DNA of 64,000 nt from Protopterus annectens (GCF_019279795.1 NC_056739.1:16563292-16627291); one strand, 5' to 3'; positions 1 through 11,182 are shown, counted from the stretch's first letter. The notes: generated by a model not told the origin, from the sequence alone. Translations and numbers: made by a program.

Positions 1-66
1 CGAGAGTCATCCTGATCCAAGGCAGCAAAACTGGTCAGAGACACAGTCAGAGTCAAAGATGTGACT

Positions 67-843
67 CTATTCGGCAATGATACCAATATTCTCGGATCCT
101 GTGGCACTGATACCAAGGGATGAATCAGAGGAGTTACAATAGTGTGTGAGGAGGGTGGAAGGCTCATGGATCTGATGGGAGACAGAGACGGAATAACCCC
201 ATCTGGCTCTGAGGAACTTTCTCATTATCCTATCCACTTCTGCTTCAGAGTGACTCCTAGAGGACCTGATGGATAAGGTAACTGACTGAGAGCTGGAATG
301 CTTTCTTTGTATTTGCATGAGAGGGGAAAGGAACAGAGGGGATATGGGATCTATGATAAACTCAGGCGAATGAGTTCTCCAGGCCTGAAAAACATCTGAT
401 ATCAGATCAAAAGATTTTGGATCTGTGGGCTGAACAGGAGGAGTAATAGATATTACTATCAGATCTGAAGCCTTAGGGTCTGCAGATTTCTTCTTTGGTT
501 CCGAAGAAGTCGGATCCGAAGACCTTTGTATATTTTGTGGCGGCTCTGAGGAAGACAATGTCTTTGGAGACTTTGGAGGTGATCTTTTCCTGTGCTCTGA
601 AGAAGGTTTTGAAAATTTAGTGGGGGTCTGAGCCTCTGAGGAAGAGGAAGGTGGAAGCAACCCCTTAAAGACTAGCTTATGTCTTTCAGCTATAGACTCG
701 GTGTTAAATGTTGTGGAAATGGTACAGTTCGCACCAAAGTGAGCTGCTCCTGAACAATAAACGCAGTCCCTGTGGGCATCCCAGTTAGGGTTTTTGTGCT
801 CACAATAAGTGCATTTTTTGAAACTTGTAGGCTTTTCAGCCAT
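67..843 (-). pseudogene. DIRS-0 gag-like ORF1 (truncated)
   Basis: This frame encodes the N-terminal part of a DIRS gag-like protein, thought to package element RNA. The ATG at 843 was chosen because it gives the MAEK start shared with the other DIRS gag copies (MAEG, MAEA). Two CxxC pairs follow at about residues 10-35 (KCTYCEH and CVYCSGAAH), and the same cysteine pattern occurs in the gag of DIRS-A and DIRS-B. A long Ser/Pro/Lys-rich middle leads to a short conserved segment (EAEVDRIMRKFL) matching DIRS-A. The frame stops at 67, well short of the other copies, so it is probably frameshifted or deleted, and the rest of the element lies beyond the left edge. Its leader is cut at about 885 by DIRS-A. 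Confidence 0.7.
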
Positions 844-884
844 GACACTACAACTACAACACAATATGTGATAAAGGAAAAAAA

Positions 885-1075
885 GAAGTTATGTACTCAC
901 CATAACGTTCCATCTGAGTAGGTACTTCATTTGTCTGCAACCTGTGGGTATTGGATCCGATCTCGGATCCGAGCCGGCAGCTTTACTAGCTAAAAGATCC
1001 AACCTCCTAGCTCCTCCCCTTACCCATAATCCCCTGCTACATACTCCCTTTCCCCAGATCGAGTTTGCCTAAACT
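885..1075. repeat. DIRS-A left inverted terminal repeat
   Basis: The segment runs from gaagttatgtactcacc to the stretch before 1076. Read on the plus strand, its inner part (about 938-1060) matches the minus strand of 11400-11530, including the doubled ggatccga motifs and the cccataatcccc block. The outer 50 bases match the complement of the first half of the internal complementary region at 5861-5915. A similar left terminus occurs at 27670, next to DIRS-B. Confidence 0.85.
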
Positions 1076-1253
1076 AACAACCAAGACTCTCGACCGAGTA
1101 CCATAACCTACTGCCTAACTGCATGAACCAATGTCATTCATAGGTTCATAGGTTCATAGGTTCATACTAGGCAATCTGCCCGAGGGCATTTATAAGCCTA
1201 GCCCATAGTTTTGTGGCTTACGCCACCCCTTTAGTTTGGAGAAACTATGCCCA

Positions 1254-4007
1254 TTATTTTGCTGTGCCTCTGTCGAGCAGTGACACTGAGGTAACCCCTG
1301 GGGTGTATCTGCGATCTCCCATCCATTGGTCAAGATTCCTCTTGAACAAGGCCAGCGAGGTGCTCTGCCTCACATAAACCGGGATTTTGTTCCACAGCAT
1401 AGGGAGTCTTTGGGTGATGAATCTATCCCTCCAGCACGTCCTATTAATAACCGTGTCGAGGTTTAAGTCTCCCGCCCTTGTGGCTCTATGGGATCTAGAT
1501 TTTTTGAGATGAAGCATGTTCATCAAATCTGGGTTTGACATGGCCTTGTATGTCAGGCATAGGTCACCTCTGAGCAAGCGGTAGGCAACTGAATATAACT
1601 GGAGTTCTTTCAGTCGGGCAGCATAAGACAGATTTTTGAGACCCTTTATCCTTTTGGTGAGGAACTTTTGTGGCCTCTCCAGCTGCTGCAAGTGTCGGGT
1701 CAGATACATTCCGAATGGGGCATTGTACTCGATCATTGGTCTGATGAGTGATGAGTATAGGGAGACTATGACTTCCCTTGATCTAGATGTGAATCCCTTC
1801 ATGATAAGGTGGGCAATGTAGAAGGTCTTCCTAACTACTTTAGCAATATGAGTGTCGAATGAAAGGCTACTGTCAACCTGTGTTCCCAGGTCCCTAATAA
1901 CTTCTTCTGTGTTCACGGGATTGCCACCTATATGGTAGCTAGGGTAACCTTATTTTTCCCGAAGGGTATGACTATGCATTTCTTGGCATTTAACTTAAGG
2001 CCATGGCTCTGGCACCAGTTATCCGTTTCTGTGAGACCCTTCTGAAGGATATCTGTGTCAGATGTGTTTTCAACCACGGCCAGTTTGCATTCATCTGCAA
2101 ACTTTGTCAGCCATAACCCTCCTGTGTTTGCTTGTACTTCAGAAAAGTAGATGCCAAACAAGAGTGGGCCCAGGACTGAGCCCTGTGGGACACCACTTGT
2201 GACAGGCTTTGAGTCTGACATGGCGCCAGCAACTCTGACCCTGTGGGTTCTGTCACTTAGCCAGTTTGCAACCCATCTTGTAATGTATGGGTTTACATTT
2301 AAGTTGATGAGTTTTTCAATGATACCCGAGTGAGGTATTGTATCGAAAGCCTTCACCAGGTCTAGGTAGGCTGTATGGACTGCCTTTCCTCACAATGGCC
2401 TTGGTGACTGTTTCGAAAAAGTCAACCAAGTTTAAAAGGCATGATCTGCCTTTGACAAAGCCAAACTGGGTTGGATCCAAAGTCTGCAAATTCCCTGTCT
2501 TTATTTATGAGATCCATTATGATCCTCTCCATGGCTTTGCAGATAAGGCTTGTCAAGCTAATGGGACGGTAATTTCCAGGGTCGGTGGAGGCACCGCCTT
2601 TGTGGAGTGGGACCACAGTCGCTGTGCGCCACTCCCTGGGTACGTATCCGGAGGTGAGACTAAGATTAAACAGCTGTCCTAACTGTGGGTTTAATTCCTC
2701 GTTGAGTTCATGGAGCACACAGCCGGGGACACCATCAGGTCCCATGGATGCTGTGTTCTTTGCCTTGAGAGAGCAGTTCTCACCTGGGCGTTAGAGATGT
2801 TTGGGGGCTACAATCATTTGGTATAGATATCTCTCCTTTAGGGGAGTTTGCACTGAACCTGTCAGCCAGTATGTTGGCAATGTCTGTAGGATCAGTAATC
2901 TTCACATAATTTTGAACTAATTCTGAGCATATCTGGGAGTTTCCTCCTAGGTTTCTGACATAGCTAAAGAATGCCTTATGGTTGTCTTTAGAGTCCTTAG
3001 CTATTTTTTCTCAAAATTAGCTTTGGATGATTTTATGAGAGCTCTTAGCTTTTTACTTATAGTGATCAGCGGTGTCTTACCTTTTAAGGATTTTGCTCTA
3101 TCTTGTAGTAGCTTTCTCCTTTTGTTGTAGAGTTTGTTTATGGCTGGGGTCCACCAGACTGGACGCTTGCCTTTGGTACAAAGAGTCTTTGTTTTGCTTG
3201 GGATTGCCTGATCCATGCAGCCCTGCAGGTGCTGGTAGAAGGCATTTGTAAGTGATTCAGAGGTTTGAGTAATGTTAACTGCCGGCTCAGGGGCCTTAAA
3301 GGAGACCACACTGGTCTTTAGAAGTGTGAAGTCAGCTTTCGAGAAGTTCTTTACTGTGGTCTTTTTCATTTCGGTGGGGGATGAGGACCTCCAGCGAGAT
3401 TAGTTTGTGATCAGATCTCACCAGTGGGGGGTATACTTCTGGCACTGAACATTGTGCTCCCATGTTCGTGATGATGAGATCAAGTATGTTCTCTCCTCTT
3501 GTGGGGATGGTGACTACTTGTTCCATGGCATTTGAGTTTATGAATTCCAGGAACTTTTGGGCTAGAGTAGTGTTCCCAGTCTATATTAGGGTAGTTGAAG
3601 TCACCTAGTATGATGGTGTTCGGAGATACATTTATCCCCTCCAGTGTTTTCAGGAAGGCCATATGAGGTTCCTGAGTTTGCGAGGGTGGCCTGTAACATG
3701 CTACAAATTGCAGAGCAGTCTTGCCTATGGTTAATTGCACCTGGATGGTTTCCGATGCATCGTGCGATGCCACCAATCTTGAGGTGTGGGTGTCCTTGAT
3801 GAATATGGATACCCCTCCTCCTTTCTTGGTATTGTCCGGGTTTTGGGGCCGGAACGCATGATATGAGGTAAAACCTGATAGTGCTGGGGTGCTCTCAGGA
3901 GCCTTGAACCAGGTTTCTGTCACAGCACAGACATCGATGTTCTCCATACTGAGAAGGGCCACGAGTGCGTGCATCTTGAGGTTGAGACTTCTGGCATTGA
4001 GTAGCAT
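1254..4007 (-). pseudogene. CR1 ORF2: endonuclease and reverse transcriptase, broken
   Basis: ORF2 is read from 4007 leftwards. The apurinic-type endonuclease is at 4007-3332 (LLNARSLNLKMHALVALL start, VTETWF, LGDFNYPNIDWE, SDHKLISLE). A linker with ISKKLRALIKSSK (3369-3001) follows. Reverse transcriptase covers 2745-1928 (NYRPISLTSL, VTSGVPQGSVLGPLLFG), and the C-terminal region is at 1916-1254. At least four frame breaks are visible, near 3530, 3350, 2420 and 1920. The catalytic box reads KFADECKL, where the related CR1 copy at 32655 has FADD, so an active-site aspartate is replaced by glutamate. The element is therefore inactive on two counts. Protein order and the C-terminal motif RLLRGDLCLTYK fit the CR1/L2 group. 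Confidence 0.85.
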
Positions 4008-4143
4008 TACCCTTAGTTTTTTTTTTCTTTTGTTCTAGGGTGGTAGGTTTAGAATTTGAGCCTTGCCTAAAAAGGCACTATGGGGTGGCAAGAGCCTTTG
4101 CCAAAATCCGAATCCCAGGGTGACAAGTGCAAGCCATCCCATG

Positions 4144-5004
4144 CTAAGCAGCGTGGCTTGTCCAGCATGTCATCCCAGGCAGACAGACATTGATCCCCTT
4201 TGAATGACACCAGAGTTTAAGCCAATTGTTAAAGCTGATCATCTTATCTCTGTATTGTGGCATCATTCTTGGTGAAGGTCGGATACTGCTCAAGGTCAGG
4301 GTCATACCTGCTTGGGCTACATAATCAGAGAGCTCCTCTATGTCTCTTTTCATGTAGTCCAAGGAGGTACGTCTCAGGTCGTTAACACCAGCGTGGACAA
4401 TGATTGCGTCGTACTTGTACCTGCTGTTGAGAGACCTGAGTGCATGCGTTATGTGGCGGATTCTAGCTCCCGACAGGCAGCTTACTGTGACCTTCTCCTT
4501 ACTCAGTCTGGTGAGCGGGACGTCAGTGTGTCTGACTATGGAGTCACCAATGACTAGTGTGTCTGGCATTGTGTTTGGCCTTAAGGGCTGTGACTGCTTG
4601 ACACTCTGACTGTGTGGTCTATGTGTTGCAGGTGTTGTGTTCTGTGGTGGTAGTTGTTTGGGTGTCTGCTTTGGTGGCCTCTGCTGTTTTGGTAGATTTT
4701 TGATCAGAGCCTCCGAGTATGTCTTTGTGTGTTTATGTGTATGATTTGAGGTTGTGATGGTATTATGTGAGACTGGGTCTATGGTGTGTGTGGTTACCTT
4801 CTCCTCCTGTCTGGTCTTGCCAGTCCTGTGGTGAGAGAGCTCAGCCTCCAGCTTGGCCGTATAGTTGCATCTCTCGCATGTATTTGTGTTTTGTGGGAGG
4901 AGGAGAGGGTTGTCTGTGTACATGAGGCAATTGTAACATTGCCTCAATATTCCCAGGTTCACCAGCTGAGCAGGAGAGGACATTAGCAACGGATCCCTCG
5001 ACAT
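4144..5004 (-). CDS. CR1 ORF1 protein with esterase-like domain
   Basis: This intact frame of 286 codons lies upstream of ORF2. Residues about 20-50 carry two CxxC pairs (CYNCLMY and CERCNY), a zinc-binding or PHD-like pattern known in CR1 ORF1 proteins. A Thr/Pro/Gln-rich linker follows. Residues about 145-270 look like an SGNH-type esterase: VIGDSIVRH gives the GDS nucleophile block and VHAGVNDLRR resembles the GxND block. Such esterase ORF1 proteins are established for CR1-like LINEs, where they are thought to act with RNA or membranes. The spacer to ORF2 (4008-4143) contains a T-rich run. The C-terminus ends soon after the last recognisable block, so slight truncation is possible. Confidence 0.8.
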   Translation of the reverse strand: MSRDPLLMSSPAQLVNLGILRQCYNCLMYTDNPLLLPQNTNTCERCNYTAKLEAELSHHRTGKTRQEEKVTTHTIDPVSHNTITTSNHTHKHTKTYSEALIKNLPKQQRPPKQTPKQLPPQNTTPATHRPHSQSVKQSQPLRPNTMPDTLVIGDSIVRHTDVPLTRLSKEKVTVSCLSGARIRHITHALRSLNSRYKYDAIIVHAGVNDLRRTSLDYMKRDIEELSDYVAQAGMTLTLSSIRPSPRMMPQYRDKMISFNNWLKLWCHSKGINVCLPGMTCWTSHAA

Positions 5005-5778
5005 GCTAGAAGGAATAGACAGAAAAACTTTAAAAAAAGGTTCTGGGGGATGTGGGTGACCGAGAAATGGGGTTTGCTTTTTTGGGTACTTTCTATAACA
5101 AGAGTGCTGTATCGAGGTGATAAGTACTGTAGGAGCAAGTGCTTAGCTATATAGATAGAGAATAGTCTACTTGGGAGTCAAGTAGAGATAATTTATGGTT
5201 GTAGGATACACTAAATAGAACAGTAGTATACTTTGAGGAAGGTAGTTTTAAGGGAAAATTTGAAGAGTGGGCTTTAGGTAGCCCTAATAGTTTAAATCTG
5301 ATTAGGCGGCGCTGCCCTAGTGTGCAACGGTAGCAGCTCCGCTAATCAAGACTAAAGCTGCTTAACGCTGCTTTATATCAGGGGGCTGGAAAAAACAGGA
5401 AATGACCCAAAATGGCTAACGAATTACCAGTTGCTGCTTCTAACCACTCCTCTGAGGACAAACAAGCAGCTCAGTACTCCCCACTCCCACTGGTGAGTAA
5501 AGAAACTACCTCTGGCCACACAAGAAAATGGAGGAACACAGAAACCAAATACAAAGCCCAGGGATCAGCAAAATCTGATCACTGGAACAACTAGCTAGGA
5601 AAATTTAGGAAAGGAGAAATATTTTTTTGGGTTTTTTGTTTTTTTTTTTGCAAACAGACAGGAAAAAATGCAGTAAATGCTTTGTTTTCGACTAAATTGC
5701 TATCAAAGGCTGGTACACTTAGCCTGTTTGTTACTTTTAAGCAATACTTTAGCCCACAAGTGCAATCAACAATATAAT
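5005..5778 (-). promoter_or_regulatory. CR1 5' leader / internal promoter region
   Basis: This is non-coding sequence upstream of CR1 ORF1. A GC-richer stretch at about 5290-5500 (aggcggcgctgcc, two blocks of gcagctccgc type) stands out from AT-rich surroundings, as expected for an internal LINE promoter, but no specific element is proven. T-runs occur at 5624-5650. At 5779-5809, just outside the likely 5' end, a 31-bp copy of DIRS recombinase sequence appears (see findings). Confidence 0.45.
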
Positions 5779-5860
5779 GCTGCACAAGTAGCTATGGAAC
5801 GAGTTGAATTAGTAGTCAGGAAGCATGATACTGGATAGGGGGCATGGAGGGGGGGGGGTC

Positions 5861-5960
5861 GGTTGCAGACAAATGAAGTACCTACTCAGATGGAACGTTA
5901 TGGTGAGTACATAACTTCATTATCTGAAGTAGTTACTTCATTTGATCTGCAACCTGTGGG
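5861..5960. repeat. DIRS-A internal complementary region (ICR)
   Basis: The first half (5861-5919) is the reverse complement of the outer left terminus (885-943). The second half (from about 5923 to 5960) is the reverse complement of the outer right terminus (about 11520-11560). This is the arrangement of DIRS1 ICRs, which are thought to act as a splint when the two element ends are joined into a circle. The junction reads cataacttc-att-atctgaag. Confidence 0.88.
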
Positions 5961-6000
5961 ACAGAGTCCCCAGCTACCTAATAAAAACCCTGGGAGATCC

Positions 6001-7350
6001 TCAAGGAAGGATATTCCGGAGCACCGCGGAGCCAAAGGAAGCCCTACTCCTGGATATCATATCCAACTTATAATGAGAAATGAATGAAGGAGAAGAGGAC
6101 CAAGTAGCTGATGAACATATATCATCCAGAGGAACTCTGGACCAAAACGCTGCACAAGCAGCTATGGAACGAGTTGAATGGGCATGGACTACGGAAGGAG
6201 CAGGATTCCCTGAGGCTAAGTAAGCATGGATGATGCATTGCGAAATCCAGTTTGTTAAAGTAACTTTGGTAATAGCCTTTCCTAAAGATGGTTTGGCAAA
6301 GGACACAAACAATTGATCAGACCTATGAGTAGCCTTCATCCTGTGCAAGTAAAAGCGCAGTTGTCTATGTACATCCAATTTGTGTAATTTATATTCCCCT
6401 TTGTTCTGGAAGTTGGGAAAAAATACTGGTAAATTAATCGACTGATTATTATTTGATTCAGAGGCCACTTTGGGCAGAAAGGAGGGGTTAGTCCTGAGAG
6501 ACACTCTATCCTTATGAAAAATAAGATAAGGGGGTCTCATGCAAAGCGCTTGAAGTTCTGAGACCCTCCTGGCTGACATAATAGCGATCAGAAAGGCTGT
6601 TTTCCAGGATAAAAATTTTAATTGAATCGAGGCGGCCAGTTCGAAGTGCGGGCTCGTTAATGCCTGCAGAACCAATGTCAGGTCCCATGGTGGAACCGCA
6701 GTCTTAACTGGTGGCTTCAGCAAAAAAATTCCTTTCAAAAACGTTTTGCATAATTTAGCTGACGCTAACGGTCCTGGCCCATCTCCTGTGTGAAAATGAG
6801 AGATGGCTGCCAGCTGTACTTTAACTGTAGATGCACTGGCTCCTTGATGAAAAATATGTGACAAGAATTCAAGAACAGTTGGGATAGGGACGGTAAAGGG
6901 ATCCAAACCCTTGTCTGTAGCCCAGATAGAAAAACGCTTCCACTTACTACTGTAAATTTTTCTGGTGGTAGGTTTGTGCGCTGCTACCAGAATGTCTTTC
7001 ACTGGTGAGGAGATACTGGGAGTCCTTGTCATCAGTGGAACTGGATCAACCAAGCTGAAAGCTTGAGGTTTTCCAGGTTTGGGGGTTGCAATCCTGCAGG
7101 ATGCGAAATCAGATCTGGGATGGGATCCAAGATCCAAGGAGGAACTATACTGTGAGACCGCAGATAAGGGAACCAGATCTGGCGAGGCCAGAATGGGGCT
7201 ATGAGGATAACTTTGCTCCCCAACCTTCGGGCTTTCTGTAGGAATTTCGTCATGAGAGGAAGAGGGGGGTAAGCATAGAGGAGACTGGGTGGCCAAGCGT
7301 GAACCAGAGCGTCTCTGGAGCTCTCCTCTGGTGGGGAAATTAGAGCAAAA
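6001..7350 (-). pseudogene. DIRS-A tyrosine recombinase
   Basis: This is the C-terminal half of a 954-codon open frame (6001-8865) that is a composite created by indels. The recombinase part aligns with the clean 483-codon gene of DIRS-B. The core-binding segment begins at HKPTTRKIYSSKWKRFSIW. The catalytic residues visible are the Arg in SARRVSEL, the HSTR of HAHSTRSIA (HxxR) and the Tyr in FISHYKLD. It would integrate a circular DNA copy by site-specific recombination. The stop is at 6001 and the ICR lies just downstream. The catalytic region itself looks undamaged, but its natural start, overlapping the methyltransferase-like frame, is merged with other reading frames. Confidence 0.85.
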
Positions 7351-7385
7351 AAACTCGCTGCACTTTGTGTTTGATGGAGAAGCAA
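7032..7385 (-). pseudogene. DIRS-A methyltransferase-like segment
   Basis: This frame of 117 codons contains the segment SPPEESSRDALVHAWPP, then APFWPRQIWFPYL and the end SAWLIQFH. The same order follows RNase H in the intact DIRS-B protein. DIRS elements are known to carry a domain related to phage DAM methyltransferases after RNase H, and I assign this segment to it by position and by the FAS...N-like start upstream (CDLFASPSNTKC in the neighbouring frame). The frame shift relative to RNase H is an inactivating indel. It overlaps the recombinase frame, as in DIRS-B. Confidence 0.6.
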
Positions 7386-7800
7386 AAAGATCGCAGCAAG
7401 GTCGACCCCATTTGAGGAAAATCTGTTTCGCTACTGATGGGTTCAGAGACCACTCGTAAGGTGTGAGGATCAAGCGACTCAGCTTGTCTGCAAGAACGTT
7501 GGACCGTCCTGGAATGTGCGTTGCTATCAGAAAATGGTTGGTGGATATCGCCCATTCCCAAACTCTCATGGCTTCCCGACAAAGGGGATAAGATCTGGTC
7601 CCTCCCTGTTTGTATATGTACCAGACTAACGCCATGATGTCTGTCTGTATTGCAATAGTTCCCAAGGGAAGAAGGTCGTGAAGAACTTGCAACGCTAGAA
7701 ACACCACCCTCATCTCTAGGACATTGATTTGCAGAGCGGTCTCCAAGGGAGTCCACGTGCCTTGGACGTTTCTGCCCATAGCATGCCCCCCCACCCAAGG
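7386..7800 (-). pseudogene. DIRS-A RNase H
   Basis: The RNase H part lies in the middle of the 954-codon composite frame. It shows LETALQINVLEMR (catalytic Glu), QTDIMALVWYIYKQGG (catalytic Asp) and the late Asp in LADKLSRLI. The first Asp block, TTDASCLGWGG in DIRS-B, falls in another frame here because of an indel near the C-run at 7787-7793. RNase H removes template RNA during reverse transcription. The order RT then RNase H on the minus strand is the usual DIRS order. Confidence 0.75.
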
Positions 7801-7859
7801 CGAGAAGCGTCCGTGGTCACCGTGGCTTGGGGTTGAGGCATCACGAAGGGTCTCCCTTC

Positions 7860-8849
7860 TCACAGTTCCCATGAGCGAAGCCACCAGAGGAGGGAGTCCC
7901 TGCAAACCTTGCTCAGGGGAATAGGAGTGTCTAGGGGGTGTAGCAACAGAGACCATTGGACTTGAAGGGTCCACTGTAGAATCCTTATTCGCAGACGTGT
8001 GTGCAGAGAAAGACTGATTGCTGCCACCATAGAGCCCAGCTCTCTCAGGACTAATTCTGCCGATGGGGCTGGGGACTGAAGAAGTGCCATAACATGACGT
8101 GACAAACTGCTCAATCTGTCTGATGTTAAAAGTGCCTGAGAGAGGCGAGTATCTATTTTGACCCCTATGAATTCCAGAACCTGTACAGGACGAAGGAAGG
8201 ATTTCTGGAGGTTTATTGAAATGCCCAGACACTGGGCAAGAGTGAGAGAGTAGTCTCTGGCAGAACAAAGCTGATGCCTTTTGGAGGCGGTGAGGAGCCA
8301 GTCGTCCAGGTACGGAAAGACCTGAATGCCCTGGAGTCTCAGGTGGGCTGCAACTGCCATGACCTTGGTGAACACCCTGGGGGCTGTGGCGAAGCCGAAC
8401 GGAAGAACCCTGAACTGATAACGACTGGCTCCCAGCCGAAAGTGGAGAAACCTCCTGGATCGTCTGTCCATAAGAATATGGTAGTACGCATCCTTGAGGT
8501 CTATGGAGCACATCCAATCGTTCTCCCGAAGAAGGGGGAGAATTGATTGCAGAGTGACCATCCGGAACTTTTCTTTGGGAATGAACAGGTTCAGGGAAGA
8601 AAGATCTAGAATTGGTCTTAAGTCCCCTGTCTTTTTTGGCACTAAAAAGAACCTGGAGTAACTGCCCAATCTGAACGGGTCTGGGGGGACATGCTGGATG
8701 GCTCTTTTTTCTAGCAGCTTTGAAACCACCGAAGCTGCTGCCTCCCTTTGATCGGGTGGGACATTGGGGAGGCGCTTCATAGGAGGGGGGAGACTTAGGA
8801 AGGGAATGGTGTAACCTCTGGATATGATTCGAAGCACCCACCGATCCAT
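7860..8849 (-). pseudogene. DIRS-A reverse transcriptase
   Basis: A 329-codon frame covers the whole reverse transcriptase core. It has FLVPKKTGDLRPILDLSSLN, then CSIDLKDAYYHI (motif A Asp), LPFGFATAPRVFTK and VFPYLDDWLLTA, giving the YLDD catalytic box at about residues 180. The frame ends at WWLRSWEL, where DIRS-B continues into RNase H, so an indel at about 7860 separates the two. DIRS reverse transcriptases group near the Ty3 class. The enzyme would copy genomic element RNA into DNA with the ICR helping circularisation. The start region differs from DIRS-B, and the natural initiation codon is unclear. Confidence 0.85.
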
Positions 8850-8960
8850 CGTAATGGACTCCCAATTTTGGAGGTGCTCCGACAGATGCCCCCGACTGCC
8901 TCCAGAGAGGGACAGCCGGGTAAGCCCTCAGGGCTGTTGCACGGGCCTGTCCGAGAACGG

Positions 8961-11182
8961 TTATCTAGACCCGAAATTACGCGGCCCCCCTCTGCCTCTG
9001 GGCCGGCGTCCACCTTGTCCTCCTCTGCCTCTGAAGGACGAGGGGTCCGAAGCTGGACGTGACTGCTGAGACTTCCGGAACCACATCTTCTTTTGTCCCC
9101 TCTGATTCCTAGAGAAGGGTTGTTGGGGATTAGAAAAGTGGACTCCGACGGCAGACAGCGTCTTCCTGTCCTTTTTGCTTTGGACCAGCTTCTCGCGGAC
9201 GGTCTTGCCAAAGAGCGAAAAGCCGTCAAAGGGTGCGTTCGCGAAGGACGCCTTGAAGGGTTCTGCAAAATCGCAAAGGTGGAGCCAGGCGTGACGCCAC
9301 AAGGCGACCCCTGCTCCGCTAGCTCTAGCCGCTCCCTCCGTGGCATGGGAGAGTAGCCGCACAGATGTGTTAGAAATAGATTTCAGAGTGGCCATGCGAG
9401 TCGAGAAAGTCCTCTTATCCTCGGCCATCATGGACTCCGGTGGAGCCCCAGCATATTCCTTTATTAGGTCTCGCTGGAGTCTGATGATGTGCGCCATGTA
9501 GTTCAGCGCCCTTATAGAGAAGGCGGCTGAAGCAATCATCCGCTTTCCAATGCGGTCCAACGTCCGAGATTCCTTATCCAGAGGATGGACCAAGAAACTC
9601 TCCTGTGCTAGTTCCTTCTTCGTGGTGGCCGCCACCAACATGGCATCTACTGGTGAACCCTTAGACCAAGCCTGCCTAGCCGAGGGAGGGCTAAGAATTG
9701 TATCTGGCCTTCTTGGAATTGGCTCCACGGTGTCCGGTTCCTTCCACGCCCTGGTAGTAATGCCCTGGTAGTAATTAAGTAATTAAGCCGGGGGGGGAGA
9801 CACCCAGGAGGTAGACGGGCCTGCATCAAATGCCTCCAGAAACACAGACTCATCTGAGGAAGGTTTTGGGGCAGACCACCCTCCTCTAATTCAGAACAAT
9901 TCCATTATGTCTCCAAAGGAGACATCTTCAGGGGGTGATCTTGGGGAACCTTCCCCTTCCTCCAAATCTGTGTCTTCCGTGAGGGACTCAGTTGAGTCCA
10001 GGTGCCTCCTTTTGCACTTCCGTTTGCGAGGAACCTCCTTGGTGGGGCTATCCGAGGAGGGCTCGCCCACGGGGTCCTGTTCCTCTAAGGGAACTAACTG
10101 GAGTGTTGGTGCAGGCTGTCCCAATGGCCGGATGATGGAGGATAGACCCAAATGCGTCGGGGGGCAGATCTGGAAGGCCTCGACAGAACCCTCTCCACTA
10201 CCTCGAACGCCAAAGGTGAACCGCTTTCCCCAGGCTCCGAAAGCAGCCCCCTTGGCTCCGAGGTAGGGATCGGCGTCGGAGCCGAAGCGGTCGGACCTGA
10301 GAGGGAAGTGTGCTCCGATCTGAACGGAGCCGAAGACACACCTACCCCCACGGATCCGACGCTCGGCTCTCGGCCCCGAGAGCTAGGATCCGACAAGCTC
10401 GAGGGTAACATTGGCGAAGTAACCGATGCTGTCGGTGCCGACAACTCCCCAGTTCCAAAACGGCCCGGATCCGATGACTCCAAGACCCCAAACCGGATCA
10501 GAGAAGGAGCTATCAGGGTAAAGAAAGGGGCTGCTCTCCGAGGCAGGAGCACCCCCATCCGCATTTGAGTCTGCAAAAATCGACGCATCATCTGATCCAT
10601 GTCCGCGTTGGTCAGGCTCCTTATCGATCTAGAAGAGTTCGTCGAGGCGGGCCGGGAGGGCCGCCTCGAAGACCTCGAGGGAGACCGGTACTCCTTCTCT
10701 GGCTCCGGTGAGAAACAAGGAGAACGGAGCTGAGAGGGAGAGGATCCGGAGGACCTCATGGAGGGACTCGTAACTTTAGATGGCGGGGCTGAGGGATGAG
10801 TCTCGGCCCGCCTCTTGTGACTCTTATGCTTCTCTTTATGCCTCTTCTCCTTAGAGGAAGAAGAGTCCCCCTGACTCTGAAAATTTGAGGGAGGTTGAGT
10901 CCCACACAGGGCAGGGGGTTCCAAAGGCCCAGGGGCCACAGTTGCTGCCTGTGCCTTAGAGGGAGAGGAGGAAGAAGAACCCTGCGGTAATAATCCCGCC
11001 AGGATTAACTTGTTCCTCCTATCCCTGGTGGCCCGGGGGTTAAAAGCTGCACAAATTTGGTAGCTGGTGGACAAATGGGCCACTCCCAGACAAAGAACGC
11101 ACTGAGTGTGGCCATCAGTTGGGGAAAGCTTATGGCCACACTCAGTGCACTTAGAGAATATGGCTTTGGGCCCTTCAGCCAT
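8961..11182 (-). pseudogene. DIRS-A gag-like ORF1, frameshifted
   Basis: Gag is read from the ATG at 11182 (MAEGPKAIFSKC). The N-terminus has paired CxxC motifs (KCTECGHK, CVLCLGVAHL). A Ser/Arg/Pro-rich middle with runs such as SSRRPSRPASTNSSRS and SHKRRAE continues to about 10094. The frame then moves to 10151-9891 and to 9728-8961, so at least two indels are present. The last piece holds the conserved helical domain (LSHATEGAARASG, FKASFANAPFDG) and ends in an RGG-rich basic tail (FRGRGGQGGRRPRGRGG) that probably binds nucleic acid. The stop at 8961 leaves about 110 bases before the RT frame. Confidence 0.78.

Larger units (their letters stand above)
1135..5778 (-). mobile_element. CR1-type LINE, nearly full length, nested in DIRS-A
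   Basis: This non-LTR retrotransposon on the minus strand has a 3' end at about 1135 carrying three copies of the octamer ttcatagg (cctatgaa on the sense strand). Octamer tails instead of poly-A are typical of CR1. ORF1 (esterase-like) is at 4144-5004 and ORF2 (endonuclease plus reverse transcriptase) at 1254-4007, in pieces. The 5' leader extends to about 5778, but its exact limit is uncertain. It lies between the left terminal repeat and the internal complementary region of DIRS-A, and those parts are only about 80 bp apart in DIRS-B, so it inserted after DIRS-A. No target duplication was found. Confidence 0.82.

Noticed and set aside
7032-7385. Functional DNA methyltransferase
   Set aside because: Only a weak domain similarity known from DIRS elements is visible, and the frame is broken. 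I cannot identify a complete catalytic motif set.
10152-10568. 138-codon plus-strand frame in DIRS-A
   Set aside because: It is a mirror of the Ser/Pro-rich gag segment on the minus strand.
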